Shown: in pieces, positions 9,871 through 22,711 of the stretch
Layout: each line of letters starts with the position of its first letter
How positions within the stretch are numbered: the first letter of the stretch is position 1
Assembly (NCBI GenBank): GCA_040954595.2
Contig: CM082586.2
Coordinates: forward strand, 9,796,001 to 9,860,000
Reading direction: 5' to 3'
From: Balanoglossus misakiensis
Lineage: Eukaryota; Hemichordata
Length of the DNA stretch: 64,000 bases
Translations under genes and position numbers: made by a program
Notes under the pieces: model-generated
Told to the model about the DNA's origin: nothing
What the model saw: only the letters and a program-made list of their open reading frames with translations
The model's database searches: none

Positions 9871-11590
9871 GCGGTGCACCCCCTGTTGTTGTTCATTTAT
9901 TCCTTCTCGAAATGAGAAGAGTTACATCAACACATTAAATTACAGTCGGATTGTTTTTTGACCATTAACTTGTATCTACGGATGACAACGTAACTCAGAC
10001 GATTAATGGACTCTACATACATACTATAGAATTGTATTAAATGTTGCGACTTAGAAATGTGATGGTAGTTTATGTCTTCATGACTAATAGATAATATATA
10101 ATAATTACTGAAATGTGGTGTACATGCACATTTATTGGTGCAATGACATCACTGGTCATAATGTGTTTTCGAATATGTTAATTACGATCAATAAATATAT
10201 GAAAGCAGCTGCAGATTTCTCTCTGTGTTTGTGTTGCATGTTTTCAATGATGTATTATTTGAGCAATAGACTGTAACGGATTTATTAGAAACTTAAACCC
10301 ACCCACAGTTGTATGTACAACCAGCAAAAGTTACAGCTAATGGAGGTTTAAAGATCATAGACCCTAGAGAAAGGTCTATGTAAAGATTTAAGGCAGTACG
10401 TGCTTCAGGGACATCATTTCAGAAAAATAATAGTCCTTAAGAACTTTTAAAGGTGTCCGTGAAAGTACCCAGTGTGCATGTCCCGTGTTTTTTATTGTCA
10501 GAAAAAACTACTGGTTTTCCCGGCATGCTGTTGACCTGTGTCCGAAGGGCAAGTCGAAAAAATAAGAAAATGATGTAACCCAACACTTCAAAATTGACAA
10601 TGGTTCCACCGCCAGGCCCCCCAAAATGACATGAAACCGCTTCTTACTTATTCAATTCACGTAGCAAATCACTACTTAATTTTTCATACTCGTCCTGGCG
10701 GATGGCGAGGAGCGAATGGCTTTTCAATGGATGACTTCTCAGTCAAATATGAGGGCTGCACCCCCTGTAACATATGACGTATTCAAAATTTACGTCACTA
10801 AGGCTCTCGACCAATCAGAAGCCAGGGCACGATTAGTTGACCTCTAACCTCAGTGACCGCGGCCATACTGACATCGACAATGTCCACTGTTGAAAGTGTC
10901 GCTCAAACCGCGCTCGAAACCTCCACATTTCGAGCAGTTTGCCTTTAAATTGAGCTTTTTTTTGCTACGGATCACAAAACATATACTTGTTAGCTTCTAC
11001 CCGCCGCATTTCGGTAAGTTTTAATGAAATATTCTCAGCGAAATCGCCGCTTGAACATTGTGCTCTCGTCAGTATCCTGGCCTGTCCTGGCCTGGCGTTT
11101 CGTACCTTCTTTTATATTTAGGGGTACTGAAGTCCCCCCCCCCACCCCCACCTCATTGCAAAATGCAGCCCCCCCCCCCCACCCCCATCGCGAAGCGATC
11201 GTCTTGAGTGCCTGTGTACAGTACATCGTAACACACTTCCCTGTAGCTAGTATATAGGGCGGCTAGCGCAGCAGCGTACAGCGCGACAGCAGGCAAAGGC
11301 CTAATTCAATCACGAATAATACATCTGGTTAGTTTATAAACCAATCTTGAACACACTCGGCAAATGTCTGAGGTCAGACGGAACCACACTCTCTACTTTA
11401 GAAGGAAATACGTGGAAAAAACTCCGAAAAAACAGCCAAAATTAGTTCGCTCGAGCAAATCGGGCATGTACGCTGTCGCGCGACAGATTGTCTCGACATT
11501 GTCTACGCATGCTCAGGCAATGACATCCGGGAACGCTGGGTAGGAGGGCTCGTTCAATGCGGAAGTTTCGATCGCTTCGCGCGCCAATGC
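9871..11590. other. Intergenic, no supported gene
   Basis: Mostly AT-rich. It contains a short hairpin (CATAGACC/GGTCTATG, 10356-10380) and two related stretches around GCACCCCCTGT (about 9872 and 10752). At 10795-10900 a TGACGT/TACGTCA stretch and a CCAATCA box precede a short ATG frame (10879-10947, starting MSTVESVAQTALE). A donor-like CGGTAAGTTT follows near 11012, but the frame stops before it, so I do not call an exon. Two C-rich runs lie at 11136-11185. Confidence 0.45.
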
Positions 11591-11601
11591 TATATTCACA
11601 C

Positions 11602-11698
11602 TAGTCTCGGTTACCCAGACCCCCCTGCTTCTTCCGTTGGGCTCTCCCCTCTTTGGAGTGCCCAACGGAAGAAGCAGGGGGGTCTGGGTAACAGAGAC
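11602..11698. mobile_element. Short foldback element with 11-bp target duplication
   Basis: Two arms of about 40 bases, starting GTCTCGGTTACCCAGACCCC on the left, are almost perfect inverted copies with a 16-base loop. The whole hairpin is flanked by the direct repeat TATATTCACAC (11591-11601 and 11699-11709). A repeat exactly at both borders points to insertion of a foldback element. The 11-base length is unusual for cut-and-paste transposons. Confidence 0.75.
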
Positions 11699-11709
11699 TA
11701 TATTCACAC

Positions 11710-12751
11710 AAAACCATTCCATCTAGAAGAAGAGCCACTTAAAACATTTATGTAGAACCTCTTTGACCAATACACTCAAAAGTGTTATCGGTGAAGCATT
11801 TTTGATTGTCATTCTGTAAGTCGGTTATAGTGAAGGGACGGCGGAGGCAGCTTGGATTGCACCATTATCTGGTGGGTTGCGCCGGATTCTGTTAATAGGG
11901 TGACGTATCAGCTGTCTGGCATAACATGGACAGAGAAGAATCGCTGCTCTCTGGATGAAGGGACGAGGCGTTTTCCAACTAGTTTGAAAATATACTAAGT
12001 AATAAAACGTCAGGGGACATACACTGTAAAGGTGTTTGCAGTTTATCTGTCCTCTCACTACAGAGTAATGTTTGTAGAATGTTCTTTACTGCCCTCCCGG
12101 ATGTGTGGTTCTTCCTTCGCACTTGAACTTCCTATACCTTTCAATTTACTCATGTTGAGGTGAATAACGTAAAATCAGTCCATTAAATTCTTTGTATAAT
12201 AATTTGTACTTTGGTTCCCAGTTACAAGTTCTTTTGGTGAAAGAAGCTTTCTCTTCTAGCTTCAGTAAGCCCTCAACAGTCAAAGGGAAAAATAGAATCT
12301 CACACTCCCAAGGACCTGGGATCGTATTTCTCACACGAGTTTGGGATTTTTTGTCCCACACGAGAATATTTGCTCGTTCTGAGGGGTACGAATATCATTA
12401 TCCAATCAGAGCTCGTGTCAGATAACAGTTGTATGTGTGCGCATTAACACAGAGTGTGGGATCGATTTGATCCCACCCTCTCTATCCCACACTCCCAGCG
12501 GCCAGGAGTGAAAGAAAAATCTGTACCATAACGTTGGTTAATTTACCTTGCGACAAAATAATCGACCGTTAAGGGCGCACCAGTCATTGGTACGTCACTT
12601 AGGCGTACTATGGACACAAACTAAACTTGTTTCAACCACGGTCACTCCATTTCCCCAAATGTTTGTATACATGTTTGAAGTTGTTGTGCCATATCACAAA
12701 TTGATCGTTCCACTGTATCTCACTGTCTACCGATACCACGTTCATCCGTAG
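11710..12751. other. Non-coding stretch before the orphan exon
   Basis: No coding signal recognised. Around 12280-12510 several copies of a TCCCACACT/TGTGGGATC motif occur in both orientations, which looks like a decayed foldback element. The last 12 bases (TTCATCCGTAG) form the presumed acceptor for the exon at 12752. Confidence 0.4.
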
Positions 12752-12880
12752 TATTTCGACCAACTGTCCCTGGGGAAACGATCAAATGTCTACTTCGACC
12801 CAGAAATGACAGCAGAATTTGCGTCTGTTCTCTCGAACCCGGGAATCAACGTTACTGTTGAAAACAACGTGGATTTTTGA
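12752..12880 (+). CDS. Orphan terminal exon, carboxypeptidase (M14) activation-peptide-like
   Basis: After the acceptor ATCCGTAG, an open frame of 42 codons runs to TGA at 12878-12880. It begins YFDQLSLGKRSNVYFDP and continues EFASVLSNPGINVTVENNV. The spacing of LSLGK, VYFDP, EF..VL and GI.V.VENNV resembles the antiparallel propeptide of metallocarboxypeptidases, which normally precedes the catalytic domain. Here the frame stops right after it, and no catalytic exon was found. Either the exon is spliced at the internal GTG (AACAAC|GTGGAT) to an exon I could not find, or it is a detached fragment. The assignment rests on pattern similarity only. Confidence 0.4.
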   Translation, partial: YFDQLSLGKRSNVYFDPEMTAEFASVLSNPGINVTVENNVDF

Positions 12881-14594
12881 CATTGTAAAGCGCCATTGAA
12901 CAATATTGCAGTGGAGTTTGGCGCTCTATAAATCCCTTCGATTGATGATTGATGATGATGATCCAGACCTTAGCGAATATTCGAAAGGGGCTTAGCTGAA
13001 CCAAAGTTGCCGTAACAATCCTGAAGATGCCACCAATTGTGACGGAAACCCGAACGGTATACCTCGGAAAACTGGTAGGGCGCAGGCGGACCGGAGTGAG
13101 CCTCTCACAAACAGCGCTGTCTCTAAACACAGCGGTCAGAACTCGTCAGAACGCGGAAAGCAGGCGTCTTGATGAAGATATCGGCCCACACCGAGCTGCT
13201 AAGGTAAACACGTCTGAGATCTCCGATCGGTGACACGGGGCTGGCTAGACCCGGGGCTGGCTAACCGATAGCGATACAAGTGGACTAATCAGGTAAAGTT
13301 GCACAGAGCTGAAACTTGAGGTTCCCCCTTCAACAGATCCACGCTAATTCCCCCCTCAAATATACATGATAGACAGGCTCATCACGTGACCCAGAACGCA
13401 CTTCTGATTGGTGATTGATTCACCAGGGGAGAGATGGGGAAACCCCTCCATCTCTAGCTTGCCAGACAAGTCAGCCCAGTAATGGTCACCATGGCAACAC
13501 CACCACGCAAATGAAGCCAAAGAAAAACACAATGCAAAATAATAATTCACATGGAATAGCAATTCAATAACACACATTTGACGTCATTCAACATTTGCTG
13601 CGTACAAAATGTCTAAATGTTTCTAAATGTGGGTGTTTTAATATTGTTCTGTTCGTATATATTCCAATTCACATGAATGGGGGTGGTAAATGTTATCACA
13701 TTCAGTATGAGAATTTCGGTGTCAGGTTTGGTCCTTGTGTCCAACGCTTTCAGTCAACACTTACAGTATCTACCGGTCTTCTGTTAGCTTTCTTTGCACT
13801 CCATTCTGTAAACATGCAAAGCTCAGTCGGTTTATTATGTGGATGGGTTGGTTTGACGAGAATGTCTTGACATGTCGAAATTTCATTATAGGATTAATGA
13901 TTATTCTTTTGTTCTATTTTCCTCATGCATCCAGAAATTGTGCTTACTGTGCGGGTGTTTTAATTATCCATGGAGCCTGTACTTCACACTCCCTGTAATT
14001 TCTTTCAATTCCCTTTGCCACATGGGGCCACTGTATAAGGGGAAGATGGCAAGAGTAAAATACAGTGCATCCTGTCGACCGTCCGTTTTGTTGTTTCTCG
14101 GCTTTATTTTTCTCCTTGTTTATAAAGTTCTCCATTGTTCGGTTACTGTATTTAATCATTTCACTATTTCACCATTTCGTGATTTTGTTGATTATAATTA
14201 GCCAAAATTAAGTAGTTTAAGCTTATACATGCACGACGTATGTTGCATGTGTGTTCAATGTTTCAAGGTGTCGTTTTTACATGTAGGTAAATTGTCAATT
14301 GCGTGGCCATGCAGACACACTATCATGTAGTCAGTGCAGTGTGTCCCGGATGTAATCTAATGTAGTTCTATTGTTTACTCATGGAGCTACTTAACGTGTC
14401 AAAGTTACTATGTACTGCTTCGAGCGGTGTATTTTTGTATTGGGTGCCATGTGTTAACTTATTATTTAGCTAAATTATTTGTTCAAAAGTCGTTATTTAA
14501 CATACTTATATGTATGTAATTAAAAATTTGCAAACCATTTAAGTCCTGACAATTTATTTATAAATAATTTCAAGTCGATTCAATTATATACATA
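12881..14594. other. Non-coding stretch with a SINE/LINE-tail-like motif
   Basis: At 12885-12935 the pattern TGTAAAGCGCCATTGAA followed by TTTGGCGCTCTATAAAT resembles the 3' tail shared by many invertebrate retroposons. A GAT/TGA-rich run (12940-12965) follows. Nothing else between here and the AT-rich minisatellite has coding character; open stretches at 13595-14200 look like chance. Confidence 0.4.
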
Positions 14595-14945
14595 AAATGT
14601 ATTTTATGCTCTTTTATTTATATATAATAAATTATTTATAAACAATGTCAGTGTCAGTCTATTATATATATATCATGAGTGATGTACATAATTATTTATA
14701 TTTAATTAATTATTTATAAATAATAAAAATTTAAGTGTATTATATATATATCATGAGTGATGTACATAATTATTTATGTATAATTAATTATTTATAAATA
14801 ATACAAATGTAAGTGAATTATATATATATATCATGAGTGATGTACATAATTATTTATATATAATTAATTATTTATAAATAAACAAAATTTAAGTGTATTA
14901 TATATATATCATGAGTGATTTACATTATATAATGAATTATATATA
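14595..14945. repeat. AT-rich minisatellite, unit about 77 bases
   Basis: Four tandem copies contain TATATATATCATGAGTGATG followed by ACATAATTATTTATA and TTAATTATTTATAAATAA. The recurring ATCATGAGTGAT core is itself partly palindromic. The copies differ mainly by the length of TA runs. Confidence 0.8.
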
Positions 14946-15163
14946 AATAAGTGATTTCTAAACCATGAAAAAATGCACTCGCGCCGTTTGTCAACTTATT
15001 GTTTAACGCAAACTCATTATTTAACGCAAACTCATTATTTAAGGCCTGTTCACACAACCCCTTGCATTTGGATCATTATGTACACATATAGTCCCCACAC
15101 GTGAACAAGAAATGCACATTACTTGCGGTCATTTCATTTTTATTATACTCATATATACTTATA
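14946..15163. other. Unique spacer before satellite array 1
   Basis: Contains three short direct repeats of CTCATTATTTAA/TTATTGTTTAACGCAAA type and then TATACTCATATATACTTATA, which abuts the first satellite block. The same ATATACTTAT motif flanks the far end of array 2 at 32456. Confidence 0.5.
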
Positions 15164-18100
15164 TATCTGTAATGGAAATGGAGAAAGTACCTTATATTTT
15201 CTGTAAAATAGACATTTAATTGGCAAGCCGTCCTGCATCAATTATTAATTGTGTACATGCACTAAAGCGCCCTCACTGCTGGGTGTGTTGTATGGTCTTT
15301 AACCCTGTTTCAAATTAGAGTACTTTCTGCAATTTCAAGACAGATCTTACGTGCCATTGGAGAGCTCCATTGACTGGTCATTCATACTGTTTTCATTCAT
15401 TCATTGCGGCATCAATATATTTTATCTATTCTAGCCAAAGAGCTTGGCACCTGTTGAAATGAACTCATCTGCTGTGGGCCAGTTTATTGGTGGCAGTTGA
15501 GCTGAGGAGAGCACCTTCCTTCCCGGCACGCCACCAAGTAAAGTTCCACGCCGCCCCCCACAGATGCCAGCATTCATTCATGCGAGTGAGTGTAATTGCA
15601 AATTTGCCTATTCTAGATCTGTAATGGAAATGGAGAAAGTACCTTATATTTTCTGTAAAATAGACATTTAATTGGCAAGCCGTCCTGCATCAATTATTAA
15701 TTGTGTACATGCACTAAAGCGCCCTCACTGCTGGGTGTGTTGTATGGTCTTTAACCCTGTTTCAAATTAGAGTACTTTCTGCAATTTCAAGACAGATCTT
15801 ACGTGCCATTGGAGAGCTCCATTGACTGGTCATTCATACTGTTTTCATTCATTCATTGCGGCATCAATATATTTTATCTATTCTAGCCAAAGAGCTTGGC
15901 ACCTGTTGAAATGAACTCATCTGCTGTGGGCCAGTTTATTGGTGGCAGTTGAGCTGAGGAGAGCACCTTCCTTCCCGGCACGCCACCAAGTAAAGTTCCA
16001 CGCCGCCCACCACAGATGCCAGCATTCATTCATGCGAGTGAGTGTAATTGCAAATTTGCCTATTCTAGAATCTTACGTGCCATTGGAGAGCTCCATTGAC
16101 TGGTCATTCATACTGTTTTCATTCATTCATTGCGGCATCAATATATTTTATCTATTCTAGCCGAAGAGCTTGGCACCTGTTGAAATGAACTCATCTGCTG
16201 TGGGCCAGTTTATTGGTGGCAGTTGAGCTGAGGAGAGCACCTTTCTTCCCGGCACGCCACCAAGTAAAGTTCCACGCCGCCCACCACAGATGCCAGCATT
16301 CATTCATGCGAGTGAGTGTAATTGCAAATTTGCCTATTCTTACGTGCCATTGGAGAGCTCCATTGACTGGTCATTCATACTGTTTTCATTCATTCATTGC
16401 GGCATCAATATATTTTATCTATTCTAGCCAAAGAGCTTGGCACCTGTTGAAATGAACTCATCTGCTGTGGGCCAGTTTATTGGTGGCAGTTGAGCTGAGG
16501 AGAGCACCTTCCTTCCCGGCACGCCACCAAGTAAAGTTCCACGCCGCCCACCACAGATGCCAGCATTCATTCATGCGAGTGAGTGTAATTGCAAATTTGC
16601 CTATTCTAGATCTGTAATGGAAATGGAGAAAGTACCTTATATTTTCTGTAAAATAGACATTTAATTGGCAAGCCGTCCTGCATCAATTATTAATTGTGTA
16701 CATGCACTAAAGCGCCCTCACTGCTGGGTGTGTTGTATGGTCTTTAACCCTGTTTCAAATTAGAGTACTTTCTGCAATTTCAAGACAGATCTTACGTGCC
16801 ATTGGAGAGCTCCATTGACTGGTCATTCATACTGTTTTCATTCATTCATTGCGGCATCAATATATTTTATCTATTCTAGCCAAAGAGCTTGGCACCTGTT
16901 GAAATGAACTCATCTGCTGTGGGCCAGTTTATTGGTGGCAGTTGAGCTGAGGAGAGCACCTTCCTTCCCGGCACGCCACCAAGTAAAGTTCCACGCCGCC
17001 CACCACAGATGCCAGCATTCATTCATGCGAGTGAGTGTAATTGCAAATTTGCCTATTCTAGATCTGTAATGGAAATGGAGAAAGTACCTTATATTTTCTG
17101 TAAAATAGACATTTAATTGGCAAGCCGTCCTGCATCAATTATTAATTGTGTACATGCACTAAAGCGCCCTCACTGCTGGGTGTGTTGTATGGTCTTTAAC
17201 CCTGTTTCAAATTAGAGTACTTTCTGCAATTTCAAGACAGATCTTACGTGCCATTGGAGAGCTCCATTGACTGGTCATTCATACTGTTTTCATTCATTCA
17301 TTGCGGCATCAATATATTTTATCTATTCTAGCCAAAGAGCTTGGCACCTGTTGAAATGAACTCATCTGCTGTGGGCCAGTTTATTGGTGGCAGTTGAGCT
17401 GAGGAGAGCACCTTCCTTCCCGGCACGCCACCAAGTAAAGTTCCACGCCGCCCACCACAGATGCCAGCATTCATTCATGCGAGTGAGTGTAATTGCAAAT
17501 TTGCCTATTCTAGAATCTTACGTGCCATTGGAGAGCTCCATTCATACTGTTTTCATTCATTCATTGCGGCATCAATATATTTTATCTATTCTAGCCGAAG
17601 AGCTTGGCACCTGTTGAAATGAACTCATCTGCTGTGGGCCAGTTTATTGGTGGCAGTTGAGCTGAGGAGAGCACCTTCCTTCCCGGCACGCCACCAAGTA
17701 AAGTTCCACGCCGCCCACCACAGATGCCAGCATTCATTCATGCGAGTGAGTGTAATTGCAAATTTGCCTATTCTAGAATCTTACGTGCCATTGGAGAGCT
17801 CCATTCATACTGTTTTCATTCATTCATTGCGGCATCAATATATTTTATCTATTCTAGCCGAAGAGCTTGGCACCTGTTGAAATGAACTCATCTGCTGTGG
17901 GCCAGTTTATTGGTGGCAGTTGAGCTGAGGAGAGCACCTTCCTTCCCGGCACGCCACCAAGTAAAGTTCCACGCCGCCCACCACAGATGCCAGCATTCAT
18001 TCATGCGAGTGAGTGTAATTGCAAATTTGCCTATTCTTACGTGCCATTGGAGAGCTCCATTGACTGGTCATTCATACTGTTTTCATTCATTCATTGCGGC

Positions 18101-21100
18101 ATCAATATATTTTATCTATTCTAGCCAAAGAGCTTGGCACCTGTTGAAATGAACTCATCTGCTGTGGGCCAGTTTATTGGTGGCAGTTGAGCTGAGGAGA
18201 GCACCTTCCTTCCCGGCACGCCACCAAGTAAAGTTCCACGCCGCCCACCACAGATGCCAGCATTCATTCATGCGAGTGAGTGTAATTGCAAATTTGCCTA
18301 TTCTAGATCTGTAATGGAAATGGAGAAAGTACCTTATATTTTCTGTAAAATAGACATTTAATTGGCAAGCCGTCCTGCATCAATTATTAATTGTGTACAT
18401 GCACTAAAGCGCCCTCACTGCTGGGTGTGTTGTATGGTCTTTAACCCTGTTTCAAATTAGAGTACTTTCTGCAATTTCAAGACAGATCTTACGTGCCATT
18501 GGAGAGCTCCATTGACTGGTCATTCATACTGTTTTCATTCATTCATTGCGGCATCAATATATTTTATCTATTCTAGCCAAAGAGCTTGGCACCTGTTGAA
18601 ATGAACTCATCTGCTGTGGGCCAGTTTATTGGTGGCAGTTGAGCTGAGGAGAGCACCTTCCTTCCCGGCACGCCACCAAGTAAAGTTCCACGCCACCCAC
18701 CACAGATGCCAGCATTCATTCATGCGAGTGAGTGTAATTGCAAATTTGCCTATTCTAGAATCTTACGTGCCATTGGAGAGCTCCATTGACTGGTCATTCA
18801 TACTGTTTTCATTCATTCATTGCGGCATCAATATATTTTATCTATTCTAGCCGAAGAGCTTGGCACCTGTTGAAATGAACTCATCTGCTGTGGGCCAGTT
18901 TATTGGTGGCAGTTGAGCTGAGGAGAGCACCTTCCTTCCCGGCACGCCACCAAGTAAAGTTCCACGCCGCCCACCACAGATGCCAGCATTCATTCATGCG
19001 AGTGAGTGTAATTGCAAATTTGCCTATTCTTACGTGCCATTGGAGAGCTCCATTGACTGGTCATTCATACTGTTTTCATTCATTCATTGCGGCATCAATA
19101 TATTTTATCTATTCTAGCCAAAGAGCTTGGCACCTGTTGAAATGAACTCATCTGCTGTGGGCCAGTTTATTGGTGGCAGTTGAGCTGAGGAGAGCACCTT
19201 CCTTCCCGGCACGCCACCAAGTAAAGTTCCACGCCGCCCACCACAGATGCCAGCATTCATTCATGCGAGTGAGTGTAATTGCAAATTTGCCTATTCTAGA
19301 TCTGTAATGGAAATGGAGAAAGTACCTTATATTTTCTGTAAAATAGACATTTAATTGGCAAGCCATCCTGCATCAATTATTAATTGTGTACATGCACTAA
19401 AGCGCCCTCACTGCTGGGTGTGTTGTATGGTCTTTAACCCTGTTTCAAATTAGAGTACTTTCTGCAATTTCAAGACAGATCTTACGTGCCATTGGAGAGC
19501 TCCATTGACTGGTCATTCATACTGTTTTCATTCATTCATTGCGGCATCAATATATTTTATCTATTCTAACCAAAGAGCTTGGCACCTGTTGAAATGAACT
19601 CATCTGCTGTGGGCCAGTTTATTGGTGGCAGTTGAGCTGAGGAGAGCACCTTCCTTCCCGGCACGCCACCAAGTAAAGTTCCACGCCGCCCACCACAGAT
19701 GCCAGCATTCATTCATGCGAGTGAGTGTAATTGCAAATTTGCCTATTCTAGATCTGTAATGGAAATGGAGAAAGTACCTTATATTTTCTGTAAAATAGAC
19801 ATTTAATTGGCAAGCCGTCCTGCATCAATTATTAATTGTGTACATGCACTAAAGCGCCCTCACTGCTGGGTGTGTTGTATGGTCTTTAACCCTGTTTCAA
19901 ATTAGAGTACTTTCTGCAATTTCAAGACAGATCTTACGTGCCATTGGAGAGCTCCATTGACTGGTCATTCATACTGTTTTCATTCATTCATTGCGGCATC
20001 AATATATTTTATCTATTCTAGCCAAAGAGCTTGGCACCTGTTGAAATGAACTCATCTGCTGTGGGCCAGTTTATTGGTGGCAGTTGAGCTGAGGAGAGCA
20101 CCTTCCTTCCCGGCACGCCACCAAGTAAAGTTCCACGCCGCCCACCACAGATGCCAGCATTCATTCATGCGAGTGAGTGTAATTGCAAATTTGCCTATTC
20201 TAGATCTGTAATGGAAATGGAGAAAGTACCTTATATTTTCTGTAAAATAGACATTTAATTGGCAAGCCGTCCTGCATCAATTATTAATTGTGTACATGCA
20301 CTAAAGCGCCCTCACTGCTGGGTGTGTTGTATGGTCTTTAACCCTGTTTCAAATTAGAGTACTTTCTGCAATTTCAAGACAGATCTTACGTGCCATTGGA
20401 GAGCTCCATTGACTGGTCATTCATACTGTTTTCATTCATTCATTGCGGCATCAATATATTTTATCTATTCTAGCCAAAGAGCTTGGCACCTGTTGAAATG
20501 AACTCATCTGCTGTGGGCCAGTTTATTGGTGGCAGTTGAGCTGAGGAGAGCACCTTCCTTCCCGGCACGCCACCAAGTAAAGTTCCACGCCGCCCACCAC
20601 AGATGCCAGCATTCATTCATGCGAGTGAGTGTAATTGCAAATTTGCCTATTCTAGATCTGTAATGGAAATGGAGAAAGTACCTTATATTTTCTGTAAAAT
20701 AGACATTTAATTGGCAAGCCGTCCTGCATCAATTATTAATTGTGTACATGCACTAAAGCGCCCTCACTGCTGGGTGTGTTGTATGGTCTTTAACCCTGTT
20801 TCAAATTAGAGTACTTTCTGCAATTTCAAGACAGATCTTACGTGCCATTGGAGAGCTCCATTGACTGGTCATTCATACTGTTTTCATTCATTCATTGCGG
20901 CATCAATATATTTTATCTATTCTAGCCAAAGAGCTTGGCACCTGTTGAAATGAACTCATCCTTCCCGGCACGCCACCAAGTAAAGTTCCACGCCGCCCAC
21001 CACAGATGCCAGCATTCATTCATGCGAGTGAGTGTAATTGCAAATTTGCCTATTCTAGAATCTTACGTGCCATTGGAGAGCTCCATTGACTGGTCATTCA

Positions 21101-22711
21101 TACTGTTTTCATTCATTCATTGCGGCATCAATATATTTTATCTATTCTAGCCGAAGAGCTTGGCACCTGTTGAAATGAACTCATCTGCTGTGGGCCAGTT
21201 TATTGGTGGCAGTTGAGCTGAGGAGAGCACCTTCCTTCCCGGCACGCCACCAAGTAAAGTTCCACGCCGCCCACCACAGATGCCAGCATTCATTCATGCG
21301 AGTGAGTGTAATTGCAAATTTGCCTATTCTTACGTGCCATTGGAGAGCTCCATTGACTGGTCATTCATACTGTTTTCATTCATTCATTGCGGCATCAATA
21401 TATTTTATCTATTCTAGCCAAAGAGCTTGGCACCTGTTGAAATGAACTCATCTGCTGTGGGCCAGTTTATTGGTGGCAGTTGAGCTGAGGAGAGCACCTT
21501 CCTTCCCGGCACGCCACCAAGTAAAGTTCCACGCCGCCCACCACAGATGCCAGCATTCATTCATGCGAGTGAGTGTAATTGCAAATTTGCCTATTCTAGA
21601 TCTGTAATGGAAATGGAGAAAGTACCTTATATTTTCTGTAAAATAGACATTTAATTGGCAAGCCGTCCTGCATCAATTATTAATTGTGTACATGCACTAA
21701 AGCGCCCTCACTGCTGGGTGTGTTGTATGGTCTTTAACCCTGTTTCAAATTAGAGTACTTTCTGCAATTTCAAGACAGATCTTACGTGCCATTGGAGAGC
21801 TCCATTGACTGGTCATTCATACTGTTTTCATTCATTCATTGCGGCATCAATATATTTTATCTATTCTAGCCAAAGAGCTTGGCACCTGTTGAAATGAACT
21901 CATCTGCTGTGGGCCAGTTTATTGGTGGCAGTTGAGCTGAGGAGAGCACCTTCCTTCCCGGCACGCCACCAAGTAAAGTTCCACGCCGCCCACCACAGAT
22001 GCCAGCATTCATTCATGCGAGTGAGTGTAATTGCAAATTTGCCTATTCTAGATCTGTAATGGAAATGGAGAAAGTACCTTATATTTTCTGTAAAATAGAC
22101 ATTTAATTGGCAAGCCGTCCTGCATCAATTATTAATTGTGTACATGCACTAAAGCGCCCTCACTGCTGGGTGTGTTGTATGGTCTTTAACCCTGTTTCAA
22201 ATTAGAGTACTTTCTGCAATTTCAAGACAGATCTTACGTGCCATTGGAGAGCTCCATTGACTGGTCATTCATACTGTTTTCATTCATTCATTGCAGCATC
22301 AATATATTTTATCTATTCTAGCCAAAGAGCTTGGCACCTGTTGAAATGAACTCATCTGCTGTGGGCCAGTTTATTGGTGGCAGTTGAGCTGAGGAGAGCA
22401 CCTTCCTTCCCGGCACGCCACCAAGTAAAGTTCCACGCCGCCCACCACAGATGCCAGCATTCATTCATGCGAGTGAGTGTAATTGCAAATTTGCCTATTC
22501 TAGAATTCTTACGTGCCATTGGAGAGCTCCATTGCCTGGTCAATCATACTGTTTTCATTCATTCATTGTGGCATCAATATATTTTATCTATTCTAGCCGA
22601 AGAGCTTGGCACCTGTTGAAATGAACTCATCTGCTGTGGGCCAGTTTATTGGTGGCAGTTGAGCAGAGGAGAGCACCTTCTTTCCCGGCACGCCACCAAG
22701 TAAAGTTCCAC
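15164..22711. repeat. Satellite array 1, blocks A (177 bp) and B (263-274 bp)
   Basis: Block A starts ATCTGTAATGGAAATGGAG and ends at CAAGACAGAT. Block B starts CTTACGTGCCATTGGAGAG and ends GCAAATTTGCCTATTCTAGA. They combine as AB (451-bp period) or as runs of B only. There are about 11 A and 21 B blocks. Three junction types are seen: TCTAGATCTGTAATGG (B to A), TCTAGAATCTTACG (B to B) and TATTCTTACG (B to B, shortened). The order AB-AB-B-B recurs, for instance near 15600-16600, 18300-19300 and 20650-21600. Two adjacent B blocks lack GACTGGT (17520-17880), and one is truncated at 20959. Copies are nearly identical. Block B carries an acceptor-like TTTTATCTATTCTAG and a donor-like GCGAGTGAGTG. 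The recurring open frames inside B are all interrupted and are not genes. Confidence 0.95.

Noticed and set aside
10879-10947. Short ATG frame behind a CCAAT box and TGACGT sites
   Set aside because: The frame ends before the donor-like CGGTAAGT, so it cannot be joined as a first exon; kept only as a remark in the intergenic entry.
13595-14201. Several hydrophobic open frames
   Set aside because: T-rich sequence gives long hydrophobic frames by chance; no splice sites, start context or family pattern were found.
15939-22619. Recurring open frames of 71-81 codons (MVAVELRRAPSFPARHQVKF type) in satellite block B
   Set aside because: They follow the DNA repeat exactly, begin at a TTG, end wherever the joint type dictates, and show no codon-position bias. 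They are by-products of the satellite.
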